Assembly (NCBI GenBank): GCA_943787295.1
Contig: CALSLW010000001.1
Coordinates: forward strand, 701,501 to 765,500
DNA from: an uncultured Flavobacteriaceae bacterium
GTDB taxonomy: Bacteria; Bacteroidota; Bacteroidia; Flavobacteriales; Flavobacteriaceae
Length of the DNA stretch: 64,000 bases
Direction of reading: 5' to 3'
Shown here: positions 8,569 to 17,874 of the stretch, piece by piece
How positions within the stretch are numbered: position 1 is the first letter of the stretch
Layout of the letters: each line of letters begins with the position of its first letter
The notes under the pieces: model-generated
What the model saw: the letters and a program-made list of their open reading frames with translations, nothing else
What the model was told of the DNA's origin: nothing
The model's database searches: none
Translations under genes and position numbers: made by a program

Positions 8569-8656
8569 TGAACTTATTTGAACGATAAAAAAGCCTTTTC
8601 ATAAAATACGATTTAATGTTTTTTTTCGTTAAAAATTGTAATAACTGACTATAATT

Positions 8657-11600
8657 ATGTTGTTAAGGGATAAATTGAGTTTATGGAGTACTAAACTTTT
8701 AGTGGTTTTGGTCATGATTCTTTGTATCAAAGACGATGGAATGAGCCCAAAAGAACTCCACCAATATTTTCTTGACAACAGCCCAGTACAGGCAACCAAA
8801 CACCTTGGAAAGCTTGAACGATTTAAACAAGGTCTTCCTCCAGATCGCTTTAATGAAGAGATTTATGATTTAACCATGAATCCATCTACTGGTGTACCTG
8901 ATTATCAAAGCAAACTTCAAGTACAACAACAAATAATTGAACGTTCTCGATTTAAAATAGGTGCTGTGCCAGGACAAGACGCTGATAGCCCATGGTATAC
9001 GATAGGGCCTAATAACGAAGCTGGTCGTTCACGTGCTGCCCTATTTGATCTTGCTGACACTGGAGATTATAACCGTGTTATCGCCGGTGGAGTAAGTGGC
9101 GGGTTATGGGAGAATACTGATATTACTGATCCTGGAGTGGCTTGGACACCTGTTACGGGTGTTCCTGGAAATCTTGCAGTGAGTGTTATTATTCAAGATC
9201 CTACTGACACCAATGTAATGTATGTAGGAACTGGAGAATCCTATACCACTGGTGATGTAGCCGGAAATGGTATCTACAAGTCAACTAATGGAGGAAATAA
9301 TTGGATTGAAGTTTTTCCTTTTCCACGCTCAGAAATCACAACAACAACTGTAAGTGGAGGAGAATATGACGTTGAAGGTTATTTCTACATTAATGATCTT
9401 GCAATTTGGGATCATGATAATAATCCTGCCACACAAGAACATATTTACGCTGCATTAGGTGAAAGTTTTCATAGTAAAATGAATCAAACCTTTAAAGATC
9501 TAGCTATTTATGGCCTGTATCGTTCTATTGATGGTGGAATAGAGTGGGAAAAAATAGCAGTTAATCACCCAGATAATGGCGCGGTTGGAGAGCATTTTAA
9601 TGATATTGATGTTCAAAAAGTTTCAAATCGCCTTTGGCTTTCTACAACAAGATCGAGTTACAATTTTGACGGAGGAAATTTTTACTTTGCAGAACCCGAT
9701 GGAACCTCAAGTATTACAAGAGTTACCCCAACTTGGACTTCTACACCTACGAGTATTCGAAGAACTGAAATAGCTCCAAGTGAAACTAACACAAATACTC
9801 ATTACATTATTGCGAGTGTGGACGGTGAAGCTAATTTGTATAAAACAACTGATAACTTTACAACAATTACTACATTAAATGAACCACAAGACGATGAAGA
9901 TGGTATGTCCCCGACGGATTTTACTCGTGGTCAATCATTCTATGACCTTGAAATCGAAGTAGATCCAACAGATGATGATATTGTATACGCGGGGGGAATT
10001 AACTGGCACAGAAGTAACGATGGAGGAACAACATGGGAGCAAATAACTAAGTGGAATGATTCGGATGCATGGTTCCCTAATGTTACAAACATATCTGTTT
10101 CTCATGCTGATCAACATGGACTCTATTTTAGACCAAATGCTCCAGATCAAGCAGTGGTAGTAAACGATGGAGGAGTGGCCTACTCTACGTCCTTGTCTCA
10201 GGCTACAAATACGACTACATTTTCTGATCGTGAAGATAATTTTGTCACAACTCAGTTTTACCGTGTAGCCCAAACACCTGATGACTTTGCAGGTGATGAT
10301 CTTATTTTAGGTGGAACACAAGATAATGGAACTTATCAGTTAAGCAATCCAAACCAAGCTCTGACAGCTGCAACTTCAATTCAAGGAGGAGATGGTGCTG
10401 CGACTTTCTTTGACCAAGAAGGTGGAGACTACAGCATTTCAAATTATATTTATAATAACAGTATAACGCGTATTGATTATGACGCTGCCGGAAATCGTGA
10501 TATAGGAAATTGGTGGGGAACTAATTTATCTGATAATCTTAGTATAGCTGATAATGAGGGAAGTTTTATCAATCCTGCAGCCTTAGACTCTTACAATGAT
10601 ATTTATTTTTCAAATGCTGGAAATGATGTTAGGGTAATTTCAGATTTAGATGGTACTCCTAGTACATTTAAAATTAGTAATGTTAATACTGGTAGTGACT
10701 ATGTAACTGCATTAGAAGTGTCTCGTCATACAACAAATACAACAACTTTATTTGTAGGATTAAGAAGTGGAGAATTAAAAAAAATAACTAATGCTGGTGT
10801 AGATGGAGGGGCAACTATCACGCCGAATATTCATAATCAGGTTGGTAGTATCTCTGATGTTCACATTGGAGAAACAGAAGATGATATATACCTCACCTAC
10901 TATAATTATGGTATAAATGGAAATATCATGTACTCTGATGATGGTGGAGCGAATTGGAGCAATAAAGAAGGGAACCTGCCAGATATTCCTGTTTTTTCAA
11001 TTTTGCATAATCCATATGAAGAAGACGAAGTTATTATAGGAACAGAACTGGGTGTATGGAAGACAAATAATTTTACAAATCCGAGTCCTAACTGGACCGT
11101 TGCAGAAGAAGGAATGAGTGACGTCGCTGTCCACGACATGGTCTTTAGGGGATCCTCTGCCACAAATAATCGTGTGGTGGCTGCAACCTATGGGCGAGGC
11201 ATATATGTCGGTTCTTTTTCGGCTAATACAAACGCTCCTGTTACAAATACAGATAGTATTACACTATTAGAAGGTGGAACTGCAACTACAACAACGGCTG
11301 GGGTAACTTCTGTTTTAGCTAATGATACAGATGGAGATGGAGATGCCCTTACAGCAGATTTTACCCAAGGGCCCATCAACGCGGCGGGGGCAGGCTGGGC
11401 TTACTCTAGTACAGGATCATTCACCTATACCCATGATGGTAGTGAGACCACCACGGATACTTTTGTCTATCGTGCTTATGATGGAACTACTTATGGAGAC
11501 ACAGTCACCGTTACCATTAATATTACTCCGGTTAATGATTGTCCTACTGTAGATAATCCAATTGCAGATTTTAATGCTATGGAAGACGATCCAGATACCG

Positions 11601-14600
11601 TTTTAGATCTTTCAAATACCTTTGGGGATGTAGATAATGCTATGATTACTATTACCAATGTATCTAATGCTAACACCGCTCTATTAACTGCCACAATAAA
11701 TACCAACACCTTGACCCTAGATTATGTTGATAATCAAACGGGAATAGCCACTATTACCATAGATGTAACTGATGGAACCTGTGTTGAACAAGAAACTTTT
11801 GTAGTGACTGTTGTTCCACAAAATGATGCCCCAGTAGGAAGTCCAGATTCGATCAATGTAATGGAGAACGGGACCGCAACTACAACAACGGCTGGGGTAA
11901 CTTCTGTTTTAGCTAATGATACAGATGGAGATGGAGATGCCCTTACAGCAGATTTTACCCAAGGGCCCATCAACGCGGCGGGGGCAGGCTGGGCTTACTC
12001 TAGTACAGGATCATTCACCTATACCCATGATGGTAGTGAGACCACCACGGATACTTTTGTCTATCGTGCTTATGATGGAACTACTTATGGAGACACAGTC
12101 ACCGTTACCATTAATATTACTCCGGTTAATGATTGTCCTACTGTAGATAATCCAATTGCAGATTTTAATGCTATGGAAGACGATCCAGATACCGTTTTAG
12201 ATCTTTCAAATACCTTTGGGGATGTAGATAATGCTATGATTACTATTACCAATGTATCTAATGCTAACACCGCTCTATTAACTGCCACAATAAATACCAA
12301 CACCTTGACCCTAGATTATATCGATAATCAAACGGGAATGGCCACAATTACCATAGACGTAACTGATGGAACCTGTGTTGAACAAGAAACTTTTGTAGTG
12401 ACTGTTGTTCCACAAAATGATGCCCCAGTAGGAAGTCCAGATTCGATCAATGTAATGGAGAACGGGACCGCAACTACAACAACGGCAAATAGTAGCTCTG
12501 TTCTAACAAATGATACTGATACAGAAAATGACCCCTTAAGAGCTACACTTGTTCCAGGATCTGGCCCCTTCCATCATCAAGTTGGGTTAGGATCTTTTAA
12601 CCTTAGTCCAAGTGGAACATTTACCTATCAACACGATGGATCTGAAACAACAACAGATACCTTTGATTATAGCCTTTCAGACGGTTTTTCAAACGTCACA
12701 GTAAGTGTAAACATCAATATTACTCCAGTAAACGATTGTCCTATAAATAGCACTCCTACTCTTGATATTATTGTTGATGAGGACGAGCCAGACACCCTAA
12801 TAAATTTTAACGATGTGATTTCTGATGCAGATCTACTTCCCATACCAAATAGCCTTAGTTATACTGTGACTCATACTAACACATCATTAGCAACACTTAC
12901 ATTTAATACATCAACCCTAACCATAGACTATCAAGATAACCAATCTGGAAGCATGGTTGTTACTGTAACTGCAGATGATAACGCATGTGACACAACTATC
13001 GATGTATTTAATATCACTGTAAATAGCGTCAATGATATACCTAATACAGTTACCGACACAATTTCAGTAGATGAAGGAGGTACCGTTACCACAACTACAG
13101 CTAACAATAGTTCACTACTTGATAATGATAGTGATATTGACGGACCTAATCCCATTGAAATGCAAATTGTTAGTCCGCCACAGTTTGGAACTTTTGCATG
13201 GTCTGGAACAGGAACGTTTACTTATGAACACGATAGTTCAGAAACAACAACAGATAGTTTTTCTTATCTCACTTTTGATGGACAGGATCAAGGAAATACT
13301 GTACTGGTACTTATCAATATTAGTCCAATAAATGATTGTCCACAAAATACAGAATTTAGAAATCAGGTAATTAACGAAGATGCTGGTGGATTAGGCTACC
13401 CTATTGCAACTTCAGACACTACTGACCCAGACAATCCATATCCATTAGCATCTTATACCGTTACTTACACTAATGCAAGCATTGCTTCAGTAACCTTTGA
13501 CCCGGCTGTAGGAGATCCTTTTTTCCAACCTATACCAAATCAAAATGGAACTATGACCGGAACGGTTACTATTAGTGATGGAGATCCTTCATGTACGCTA
13601 GAAGTACCCTTCCAGCTTACAATCCTACCAGTCAACGATTGTCCAACTCTAGATAATCCCATTACAGATGTTAGTGTAAATGAAGATGCACCAGATCAAT
13701 GGATAGACATTCAAAATACATTTTCAGATCTTGAGAGTACAACACTAATTTATTCTGTTTCATCAAACGATCCCTCTATCGTAACAGCTTCACTAACTGC
13801 GACAAGTATCATCCTTGATTTCCAAGATGATGGGAATGGCAATGCAACCATCATCATTACTGTGACTGATGGGGATATTAACTGTACTACAGATGACGTA
13901 TTTGATGTGACCATTGCCAGTATAAACGATGGCCCTACCACTAACCCAGAAAGCATAAGTGTCATAAGTGGAAATACAGTTACAACTTTAATTGATGGTG
14001 TAACAACTTCTGTTTTGGATAATGACACAGATCCAGAAGGTGACGCGATAACATCTGTCCTTGTAACGACCACACTTAATGGGGTACTTATTTTAAATGC
14101 AAACGGAACCTTCTCCTATACGCACGACGGTTCTGCAACAAGCACGGATACTTTTTATTATAGAGCAACAGATGGGTATGTTCCTGGAAATACTGTAAGT
14201 GTTTCTATCTTTATCAACAATCCACCAGTAGCTGTTACAGAAACAATTGCAGTGATGGAGGGCGGTACTGCAACAACTACTACAAATGGTTCAACATCTG
14301 TATTATCTAATGACACTGATGCTGATGCGGGTGACCCATTAACAGCGGTATTAGTTACCAACCCTACTGAAGGGACATTAACATTAAATCCCAATGGGAC
14401 ATTTAGTTATGTTCATGGAGGCGGTAACCTTGCAAGCGATAGCTTTACCTATAGCGCTAATGACGGGAAAATTAATGGTGCTCCAGTAACGGTTAGCATA
14501 ACAGTAACCGGAACAAATGACCCCCCTGTTGCAAATGATGATAATATTATTGTCCCTCTAAATGGAACGATTACGACTCTCGATAATTACCAAACAAGTC

Positions 14601-14995
14601 TTACCGCAAACGATATTGATCCAGATGGAGATGTATTGACTGCATCACTTGTTAGCACACCCACCTTTGGAACCATAACACTTAACCCTGGTGGAACGTT
14701 TAGTTATACTCAAAATGGTACCCTCAATGGCGGAGACTCATTTATCTATTCAGTAAGTGATGGTACCTTGACCAGTAGCGCGACCGTAAACATTTTACTA
14801 AGTTGTAGCCCATGTACCGAAAGCATCATTGAAGGAGGCGTAAATGGAGTTTCATTCAGCTATACTGATTGCCTTTGTAAAACAATTAGGGTTTATGTTC
14901 CAAAGGGGAAAGCATATACCTTCTGTCATTTAGACAATAGTATTAGTGTAAATTCAGGTAACTATACTTTGATTACCTCTAAAGTGTGTAATTAA
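8657..14995 (+). CDS. Giant secreted repeat protein: Asp-box beta-propeller plus tandem cadherin/VCBS-like modules
   Basis: A 2112-residue protein. An N-terminal hydrophobic segment (residues about 13-24) looks like a signal anchor. Residues about 110-850 form a sortilin/BNR-type propeller, with Asp-boxes KSTNGGNNW, RSIDGGIEW, RSNDGGTTW and YSDDGGANW. From about 857 to 2040 come roughly twelve cadherin/VCBS-like modules, each ending in a TPVNDCP- or VPQNDAP-type link and with Asp-rich NDTDGDGD calcium-binding loops. Residues about 876-1271 are a near-perfect 198-residue duplication. The last 65 residues hold six cysteines (CSPC, DCLC, FCH, VCN) and match neither type A nor type B T9SS signal that I know. 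A surface adhesin or a scaffold is likely. Its own promoter is not clear. Confidence 0.9.
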   Translation: MLLRDKLSLWSTKLLVVLVMILCIKDDGMSPKELHQYFLDNSPVQATKHLGKLERFKQGLPPDRFNEEIYDLTMNPSTGVPDYQSKLQVQQQIIERSRFKIGAVPGQDADSPWYTIGPNNEAGRSRAALFDLADTGDYNRVIAGGVSGGLWENTDITDPGVAWTPVTGVPGNLAVSVIIQDPTDTNVMYVGTGESYTTGDVAGNGIYKSTNGGNNWIEVFPFPRSEITTTTVSGGEYDVEGYFYINDLAIWDHDNNPATQEHIYAALGESFHSKMNQTFKDLAIYGLYRSIDGGIEWEKIAVNHPDNGAVGEHFNDIDVQKVSNRLWLSTTRSSYNFDGGNFYFAEPDGTSSITRVTPTWTSTPTSIRRTEIAPSETNTNTHYIIASVDGEANLYKTTDNFTTITTLNEPQDDEDGMSPTDFTRGQSFYDLEIEVDPTDDDIVYAGGINWHRSNDGGTTWEQITKWNDSDAWFPNVTNISVSHADQHGLYFRPNAPDQAVVVNDGGVAYSTSLSQATNTTTFSDREDNFVTTQFYRVAQTPDDFAGDDLILGGTQDNGTYQLSNPNQALTAATSIQGGDGAATFFDQEGGDYSISNYIYNNSITRIDYDAAGNRDIGNWWGTNLSDNLSIADNEGSFINPAALDSYNDIYFSNAGNDVRVISDLDGTPSTFKISNVNTGSDYVTALEVSRHTTNTTTLFVGLRSGELKKITNAGVDGGATITPNIHNQVGSISDVHIGETEDDIYLTYYNYGINGNIMYSDDGGANWSNKEGNLPDIPVFSILHNPYEEDEVIIGTELGVWKTNNFTNPSPNWTVAEEGMSDVAVHDMVFRGSSATNNRVVAATYGRGIYVGSFSANTNAPVTNTDSITLLEGGTATTTTAGVTSVLANDTDGDGDALTADFTQGPINAAGAGWAYSSTGSFTYTHDGSETTTDTFVYRAYDGTTYGDTVTVTINITPVNDCPTVDNPIADFNAMEDDPDTVLDLSNTFGDVDNAMITITNVSNANTALLTATINTNTLTLDYVDNQTGIATITIDVTDGTCVEQETFVVTVVPQNDAPVGSPDSINVMENGTATTTTAGVTSVLANDTDGDGDALTADFTQGPINAAGAGWAYSSTGSFTYTHDGSETTTDTFVYRAYDGTTYGDTVTVTINITPVNDCPTVDNPIADFNAMEDDPDTVLDLSNTFGDVDNAMITITNVSNANTALLTATINTNTLTLDYIDNQTGMATITIDVTDGTCVEQETFVVTVVPQNDAPVGSPDSINVMENGTATTTTANSSSVLTNDTDTENDPLRATLVPGSGPFHHQVGLGSFNLSPSGTFTYQHDGSETTTDTFDYSLSDGFSNVTVSVNINITPVNDCPINSTPTLDIIVDEDEPDTLINFNDVISDADLLPIPNSLSYTVTHTNTSLATLTFNTSTLTIDYQDNQSGSMVVTVTADDNACDTTIDVFNITVNSVNDIPNTVTDTISVDEGGTVTTTTANNSSLLDNDSDIDGPNPIEMQIVSPPQFGTFAWSGTGTFTYEHDSSETTTDSFSYLTFDGQDQGNTVLVLINISPINDCPQNTEFRNQVINEDAGGLGYPIATSDTTDPDNPYPLASYTVTYTNASIASVTFDPAVGDPFFQPIPNQNGTMTGTVTISDGDPSCTLEVPFQLTILPVNDCPTLDNPITDVSVNEDAPDQWIDIQNTFSDLESTTLIYSVSSNDPSIVTASLTATSIILDFQDDGNGNATIIITVTDGDINCTTDDVFDVTIASINDGPTTNPESISVISGNTVTTLIDGVTTSVLDNDTDPEGDAITSVLVTTTLNGVLILNANGTFSYTHDGSATSTDTFYYRATDGYVPGNTVSVSIFINNPPVAVTETIAVMEGGTATTTTNGSTSVLSNDTDADAGDPLTAVLVTNPTEGTLTLNPNGTFSYVHGGGNLASDSFTYSANDGKINGAPVTVSITVTGTNDPPVANDDNIIVPLNGTITTLDNYQTSLTANDIDPDGDVLTASLVSTPTFGTITLNPGGTFSYTQNGTLNGGDSFIYSVSDGTLTSSATVNILLSCSPCTESIIEGGVNGVSFSYTDCLCKTIRVYVPKGKAYTFCHLDNSISVNSGNYTLITSKVCN
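11282..12469 (+). repeat. Tandem duplication of a 594-bp unit inside the giant repeat gene
   Basis: Unit one (11282-11875) and unit two (11876-12469) appear identical apart from about five substitutions, all between roughly 11727 and 11767 and the equivalent part of unit two. They encode two modules of 198 residues. A third copy begins at 12470 but departs within about 20 bases. Confidence 0.9.
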
Positions 14996-15035
14996 TCAAA
15001 AACACCTTGAGCATCATATCGTTTTATAGGAGAAA

Positions 15036-16106
15036 TTAATCTGTTGTACTAATAGATGAAAAATCACCACATTCAGCATCTTGATAAGTTAAGGACGCTA
15101 GTTGTAGAGAATAAGTAAATGTTTGTTCCCCTAGATCACTATCACTTGTATTTTCTGACAACTGTAAAGTTGTGTCAGAGATTTGAACGATATTAATAAT
15201 CGTATTTGACTCTTCAAAAGTTTCGCTGAGTGATTTAACTTCAAAGACAGTAAATGCAGTGCTTGAATCTGTTTTCCAACGCCAATCTCCTTGTTCTGTT
15301 GACAACAGGTTTTCCGCTGTATCATAATAGCTAAACAAATAGGTTCCATAGCCACTAATCAATAAAGTAACTGTATTCGCTTGTGGACAGTCGCTTGAGA
15401 ATTCTCCCGTGGACTCGTCATAACAACGATCAAAGTACTCTCCTTCAAATAGCTCACATAGAACCTCTCCATTTTGTGTAGCAGCGGGATTATCTGAGGT
15501 CGCAGTAACGCTGATAAAACGCCATTCATTTTGAAAGCGAATATGATTTGAATCTTCTGCTGCATCTGGTGCTATTTGTTCTTCCTTATCTCCAGCTAAT
15601 TCTATGGATTGACCGGTATTACAGAACTCGTTTGTTCCTTCCCCTAACTGGATTCTAAAAGAAACTTCAGTATCTGTCAATGCTATTTCATCGATCGTAG
15701 CAATCGAACCTACTGAAGGAAAGTTTGCACCAGAAATATAGTTTTGTTCCATCAAAACAATTTTTTCAAGAAGTATCTCATCGGCAGTTTCTGTAAACAA
15801 TAGATCGTATTTTCCTCTAAAAACCTTACTAATCTCTTCCCCTTCGCTTTCAAGTATACTTACAGAAAGAATATAATCTCCTTCTTCAAAAAATTCGATT
15901 TCATCAATAGAACAGTCAGAAGTCAAACTATTTTTACTTGATCCAAGTGGCTGTAAGCGTCTAATCTTCCATTTCCCAACTAAATTTATTTCTAATGCAT
16001 CTTGTTGCTCTTCTATAGAGAGGTGTGGATCATTTCCAGAGGAAGAACCACAAGACAATAGAAGCAATGAAAAGAGGGCGATTAACGTACGGAAATAGCT
16101 TGTCAT
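15036..16106 (-). CDS. Two-domain lipocalin-like lipoprotein
   Basis: A 356-residue predicted lipoprotein: signal peptide with the lipobox LLSC, Cys at residue 19, followed by a Ser/Gly-rich linker. Two similar regions each start with the flavobacterial lipocalin-like pattern, LVGKWKIRRLQP near residue 42 and NEWRFISVTATSDN near residue 193, and have the internal cysteines typical of these proteins. Function is unknown; this family is often secreted or surface exposed. The gene is convergent to the giant repeat protein and separated by about 40 bases, so a link between the two is possible but not shown. Confidence 0.72.
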   Translation of the reverse strand: MTSYFRTLIALFSLLLLSCGSSSGNDPHLSIEEQQDALEINLVGKWKIRRLQPLGSSKNSLTSDCSIDEIEFFEEGDYILSVSILESEGEEISKVFRGKYDLLFTETADEILLEKIVLMEQNYISGANFPSVGSIATIDEIALTDTEVSFRIQLGEGTNEFCNTGQSIELAGDKEEQIAPDAAEDSNHIRFQNEWRFISVTATSDNPAATQNGEVLCELFEGEYFDRCYDESTGEFSSDCPQANTVTLLISGYGTYLFSYYDTAENLLSTEQGDWRWKTDSSTAFTVFEVKSLSETFEESNTIINIVQISDTTLQLSENTSDSDLGEQTFTYSLQLASLTYQDAECGDFSSISTTD

Positions 16107-16123
16107 AACAATATAGTTTGAGT

Positions 16124-16131
16124 CAAATGTA
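16124..16131 (-). promoter_or_regulatory. Bacteroidota -7 promoter element of the lipocalin-like lipoprotein gene
   Basis: TACATTTG on the minus strand matches TAnnTTTG exactly, 17 bases before the ATG at 16106. No clear -33 TTG. Confidence 0.45.
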
Positions 16132-16177
16132 CAAACTCTACTGGAATATCATGTTAAAATGCTAATAACGTAAGGGT

Positions 16178-17065
16178 TTAAATATCACAGATTGAAATAG
16201 CCTTTTTTAAAGCGGCAATCGGTTCGTTATTTGTCGGAATAAATTCTTGGGCAACAAAACCTTTATAGCCCGTTTCTACAATGGCTTTCATAATAGCGGG
16301 ATAAAACAACTCTTGGGTTTCATTAATCTCATGTCTCCCGGGAACACCTGCAGTGTGATAATGACCAAAATACTGATGGTTTTCACGAATCGTTCGAATG
16401 ATATCCCCTTCTGAAATCTGCATATGATAGATGTCGTACAGGAGTTTAAAATTAGGCGAATCCAATCGTTTACAAAGCTCTATTCCCCAGGCAGAATTAT
16501 CACACATATAATCTGGGTGGTCCACTTTGGAGTTGAATAACTCCATTTGAATCACTACCCCTCTTTTTTCTGCTAACGGAAGAATTTTTTGCAAACCCTC
16601 TACTGCATTTTGCAAACCAGTCTCATTATCCATGCCGTTGCGATTCCCCGAAAAGCAGATTAAGTTTTGATAGCCCGCATCTGCTACTAAATCGATATGC
16701 TTTAAATAGTTTTCAACTAAAGTATCGTGATATTCTTTGTGATTAAAACCTTCGGTTAAACTAATCTCAGCTCCATTACACATGGTAGAAATCAAATTGT
16801 GTTTCTTAAGGGTAGGCCATCCTTCTGGACCAATCAAATCAATCCCTACTAAACCTATTTCATTGGCTAAGATACACAGTTCTTCAAGGCTTAAATCGGG
16901 ATAACACCACTGACAAACAGAATGATTGATATTCCCTTTTAGCGGATTATTTGATTTATTGCTGCTGGTTTTTTGGGTTACATTCAAAGGTAGAACCATG
17001 GTAGCAGAAGCTCCCATAGCTACTTTTTTTACCGCGTCACGCCGGTTCATTTTGGATGTTTTCAT
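16178..17065 (-). CDS. Tat-exported hydroxypyruvate isomerase/sugar-phosphate-isomerase-like TIM barrel
   Basis: A 295-residue protein of the AP-endonuclease-2/xylose-isomerase-like TIM-barrel family, nearest to hydroxypyruvate isomerases. A twin-arginine signal (MNRRDAVKKVAMGASATMV) occupies the N-terminus. Metal-binding residues of the family are suggested by QMELFNSKVDHPDYM, LLYDIYHMQISEGD, HYHTAGVPGRHEI and the final FVAQEFIP. It ends the minus-strand group with the SDR and the Gfo/Idh/MocA protein, 11 bases apart. It probably acts in the periplasm on a sugar derivative; the substrate is unknown. Confidence 0.88.
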   Translation of the reverse strand: MKTSKMNRRDAVKKVAMGASATMVLPLNVTQKTSSNKSNNPLKGNINHSVCQWCYPDLSLEELCILANEIGLVGIDLIGPEGWPTLKKHNLISTMCNGAEISLTEGFNHKEYHDTLVENYLKHIDLVADAGYQNLICFSGNRNGMDNETGLQNAVEGLQKILPLAEKRGVVIQMELFNSKVDHPDYMCDNSAWGIELCKRLDSPNFKLLYDIYHMQISEGDIIRTIRENHQYFGHYHTAGVPGRHEINETQELFYPAIMKAIVETGYKGFVAQEFIPTNNEPIAALKKAISICDI

Positions 17066-17076
17066 CTGTAGATTAT

Positions 17077-17862
17077 TTATCGAACATTAGACCGTATTAC
17101 AACAGCGTGTAATAATTTTTGAGATAAACGTTTTATATAAACGCCTAGTTTTTCTTTCTTTCCAAAATAGGTTTCCCAGGCGCGATTATCTAGTGCCTTG
17201 ATCACTTTTTCGCAAAAGGCTTTTACTTCAAGACCATTCTTTGTCGCTGGGTCGTCTTGTCCTAAAGTTGAACCATCTCCCGTCAAAGCGTTGATGGTTA
17301 CATTAGTTTGCACAAATCCAGGACAAAGCAAACTCACCGAAATATTGTCTTTTTGATGTTCCATTCTAAGGGCATCAAAAAAACCATGTAAAGCGTGTTT
17401 TGCGCCAGCATATCCAGATCTAAAAGGAGAAGCATATTTCCCCATCACACTGGTCACTACTGCAAAGTGGCCTTTTTGTTGTTTTATAAAATAGGGCAAT
17501 AAGGCTTTTGTTAAAGCGATGGTTCCCAAATAGTTTATCTCTATCAAGCGTTGATAAACCTCAAAGTTTGTTTCGATAATCAAAGAGCGTTGACTTACCC
17601 CCCCATTATTGATCAATAAATCAATTGATCCAAAGCTACCTAATGCCTCTTTCACCTTTGTTTCTAAAGAAGTAAAGTCTGTTAAGTCTAGTGGAACAAT
17701 GACTACATTTTCTGGGTAGGCACTACTATTCTTTACTCGCAACAGCTCTGTTTCCCGTCTTGCTGATATAATCACTTTGCTCCCTCTACTTGAATACTGT
17801 AAAGCTAATTCTTCCCCTATACCAGAGGAAGCACCAGTGATCCATACAACTTGTTCTTTCAT
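17077..17862 (-). CDS. Short-chain dehydrogenase/reductase
   Basis: A 261-residue classical SDR. It has the cofactor motif TGASSGIGEE at residues 10-19, NNGG near 88, the catalytic Ser in VTSVMGKYASP near 140, and YAGAKHA with Tyr and Lys near 152-156. There is no signal peptide, so it is cytosolic, in contrast to its Tat-exported neighbours. Spacings of 12 and 11 bases to them indicate one transcript. Substrate unknown; in the family, sugar or lipid alcohols are common. Confidence 0.93.
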   Translation of the reverse strand: MKEQVVWITGASSGIGEELALQYSSRGSKVIISARRETELLRVKNSSAYPENVVIVPLDLTDFTSLETKVKEALGSFGSIDLLINNGGVSQRSLIIETNFEVYQRLIEINYLGTIALTKALLPYFIKQQKGHFAVVTSVMGKYASPFRSGYAGAKHALHGFFDALRMEHQKDNISVSLLCPGFVQTNVTINALTGDGSTLGQDDPATKNGLEVKAFCEKVIKALDNRAWETYFGKKEKLGVYIKRLSQKLLHAVVIRSNVR

Positions 17863-17874
17863 TAAAATAGTTTA

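Noticed and set aside
11282..12469. Possible CRISPR or short-repeat array
   Set aside because: The repeat unit is 594 bp in frame with a protein and without spacers.
10906..14394. Many open frames of 60-110 residues on both strands inside the giant repeat gene
   Set aside because: They repeat with the 594-bp unit and have no start signal or protein-like pattern; they are shadows of the real frame.
14800..14995. T9SS type A C-terminal sorting domain at the end of the giant protein
   Set aside because: I looked for the beta-rich end finishing in a KxxK-type stretch and do not see it; the end is cysteine-rich.
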